This document shows, in pieces, positions 7,260-7,294 of a stretch of DNA of 7,294 bases (the first letter of the stretch is position 1; every line of letters begins with the position of its first letter). Location of the stretch: NCBI GenBank assembly GCA_023264315.1, contig JALQST010000145.1, positions 299 to 7,592 of the forward strand. The letters run 5' to 3'. Position numbers and translations under genes: made by a program. This DNA is from Nodosilinea sp. BSH.14. GTDB lineage: Bacteria; Cyanobacteriota; Cyanobacteriia; Phormidesmidales; Phormidesmidaceae. A model generated the notes under the pieces. That model was not told the origin of the DNA. It was given only the letters and a program-made list of their open reading frames with translations, and did no database searches.

Positions 7260-7294
7260 AGACCCTTGTGAAAACTTTTGAATCACTAGCCATA

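Overview
The window looks like chromosomal DNA of a cyanobacterium. It carries a ferredoxin-dependent glutamate synthase (the plant/cyanobacterial type, with the ferredoxin loop), a secreted AMIN-like plus phosphodiester glycosidase protein of a kind common in cyanobacteria, a stand-alone phosphomannose-isomerase cupin, and an A-type Fe-S carrier. One GCGATCGC (HIP1) palindrome at 491-498 agrees with this. The DNA is GC-rich, and long antisense open frames lie opposite the real genes. Genus cannot be decided; a GC-rich filamentous (Leptolyngbya-like) lineage is only a guess.

Layout. Positions 1-3912 on the minus strand hold most of gltB/glsF. Its N-terminus is complete, about 250 residues of the C-terminal domain lie beyond the left edge, and a one-base deletion near 707-709 breaks the frame. 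Positions 3913-4293 are a divergent intergenic region with a weak candidate gltB promoter on the minus strand. On the plus strand it has a perfect TATAAT box, three copies of a CGCTTT-type motif and a tandem TTTACAGAC repeat. The plus strand then carries a secreted phosphodiester glycosidase-family protein (4294-6117), a 169-base gap with an inverted repeat, a 144-residue mannose-6-phosphate isomerase-type cupin (6287-6721), and a HesB/IscA-type protein (6795-7166). The last 128 bases hold overlapping inverted repeats and a candidate promoter pointing out of the window.

How the genes relate. They do not form an obvious single pathway. Glutamate synthase is central nitrogen assimilation and uses ferredoxin as electron donor. 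The glycosidase is exported and probably acts on envelope or extracellular glycans. The cupin probably serves mannose or GDP-mannose metabolism. The A-type carrier delivers Fe-S clusters, of which GltB and ferredoxin are clients only in a general sense. The three plus-strand genes could be partly co-transcribed, but the gaps leave this open. No mobile element, CRISPR array, RNA gene or clearly novel multi-gene system is visible. The points most worth checking are the gltB frameshift and the repeat architecture upstream of 4294.
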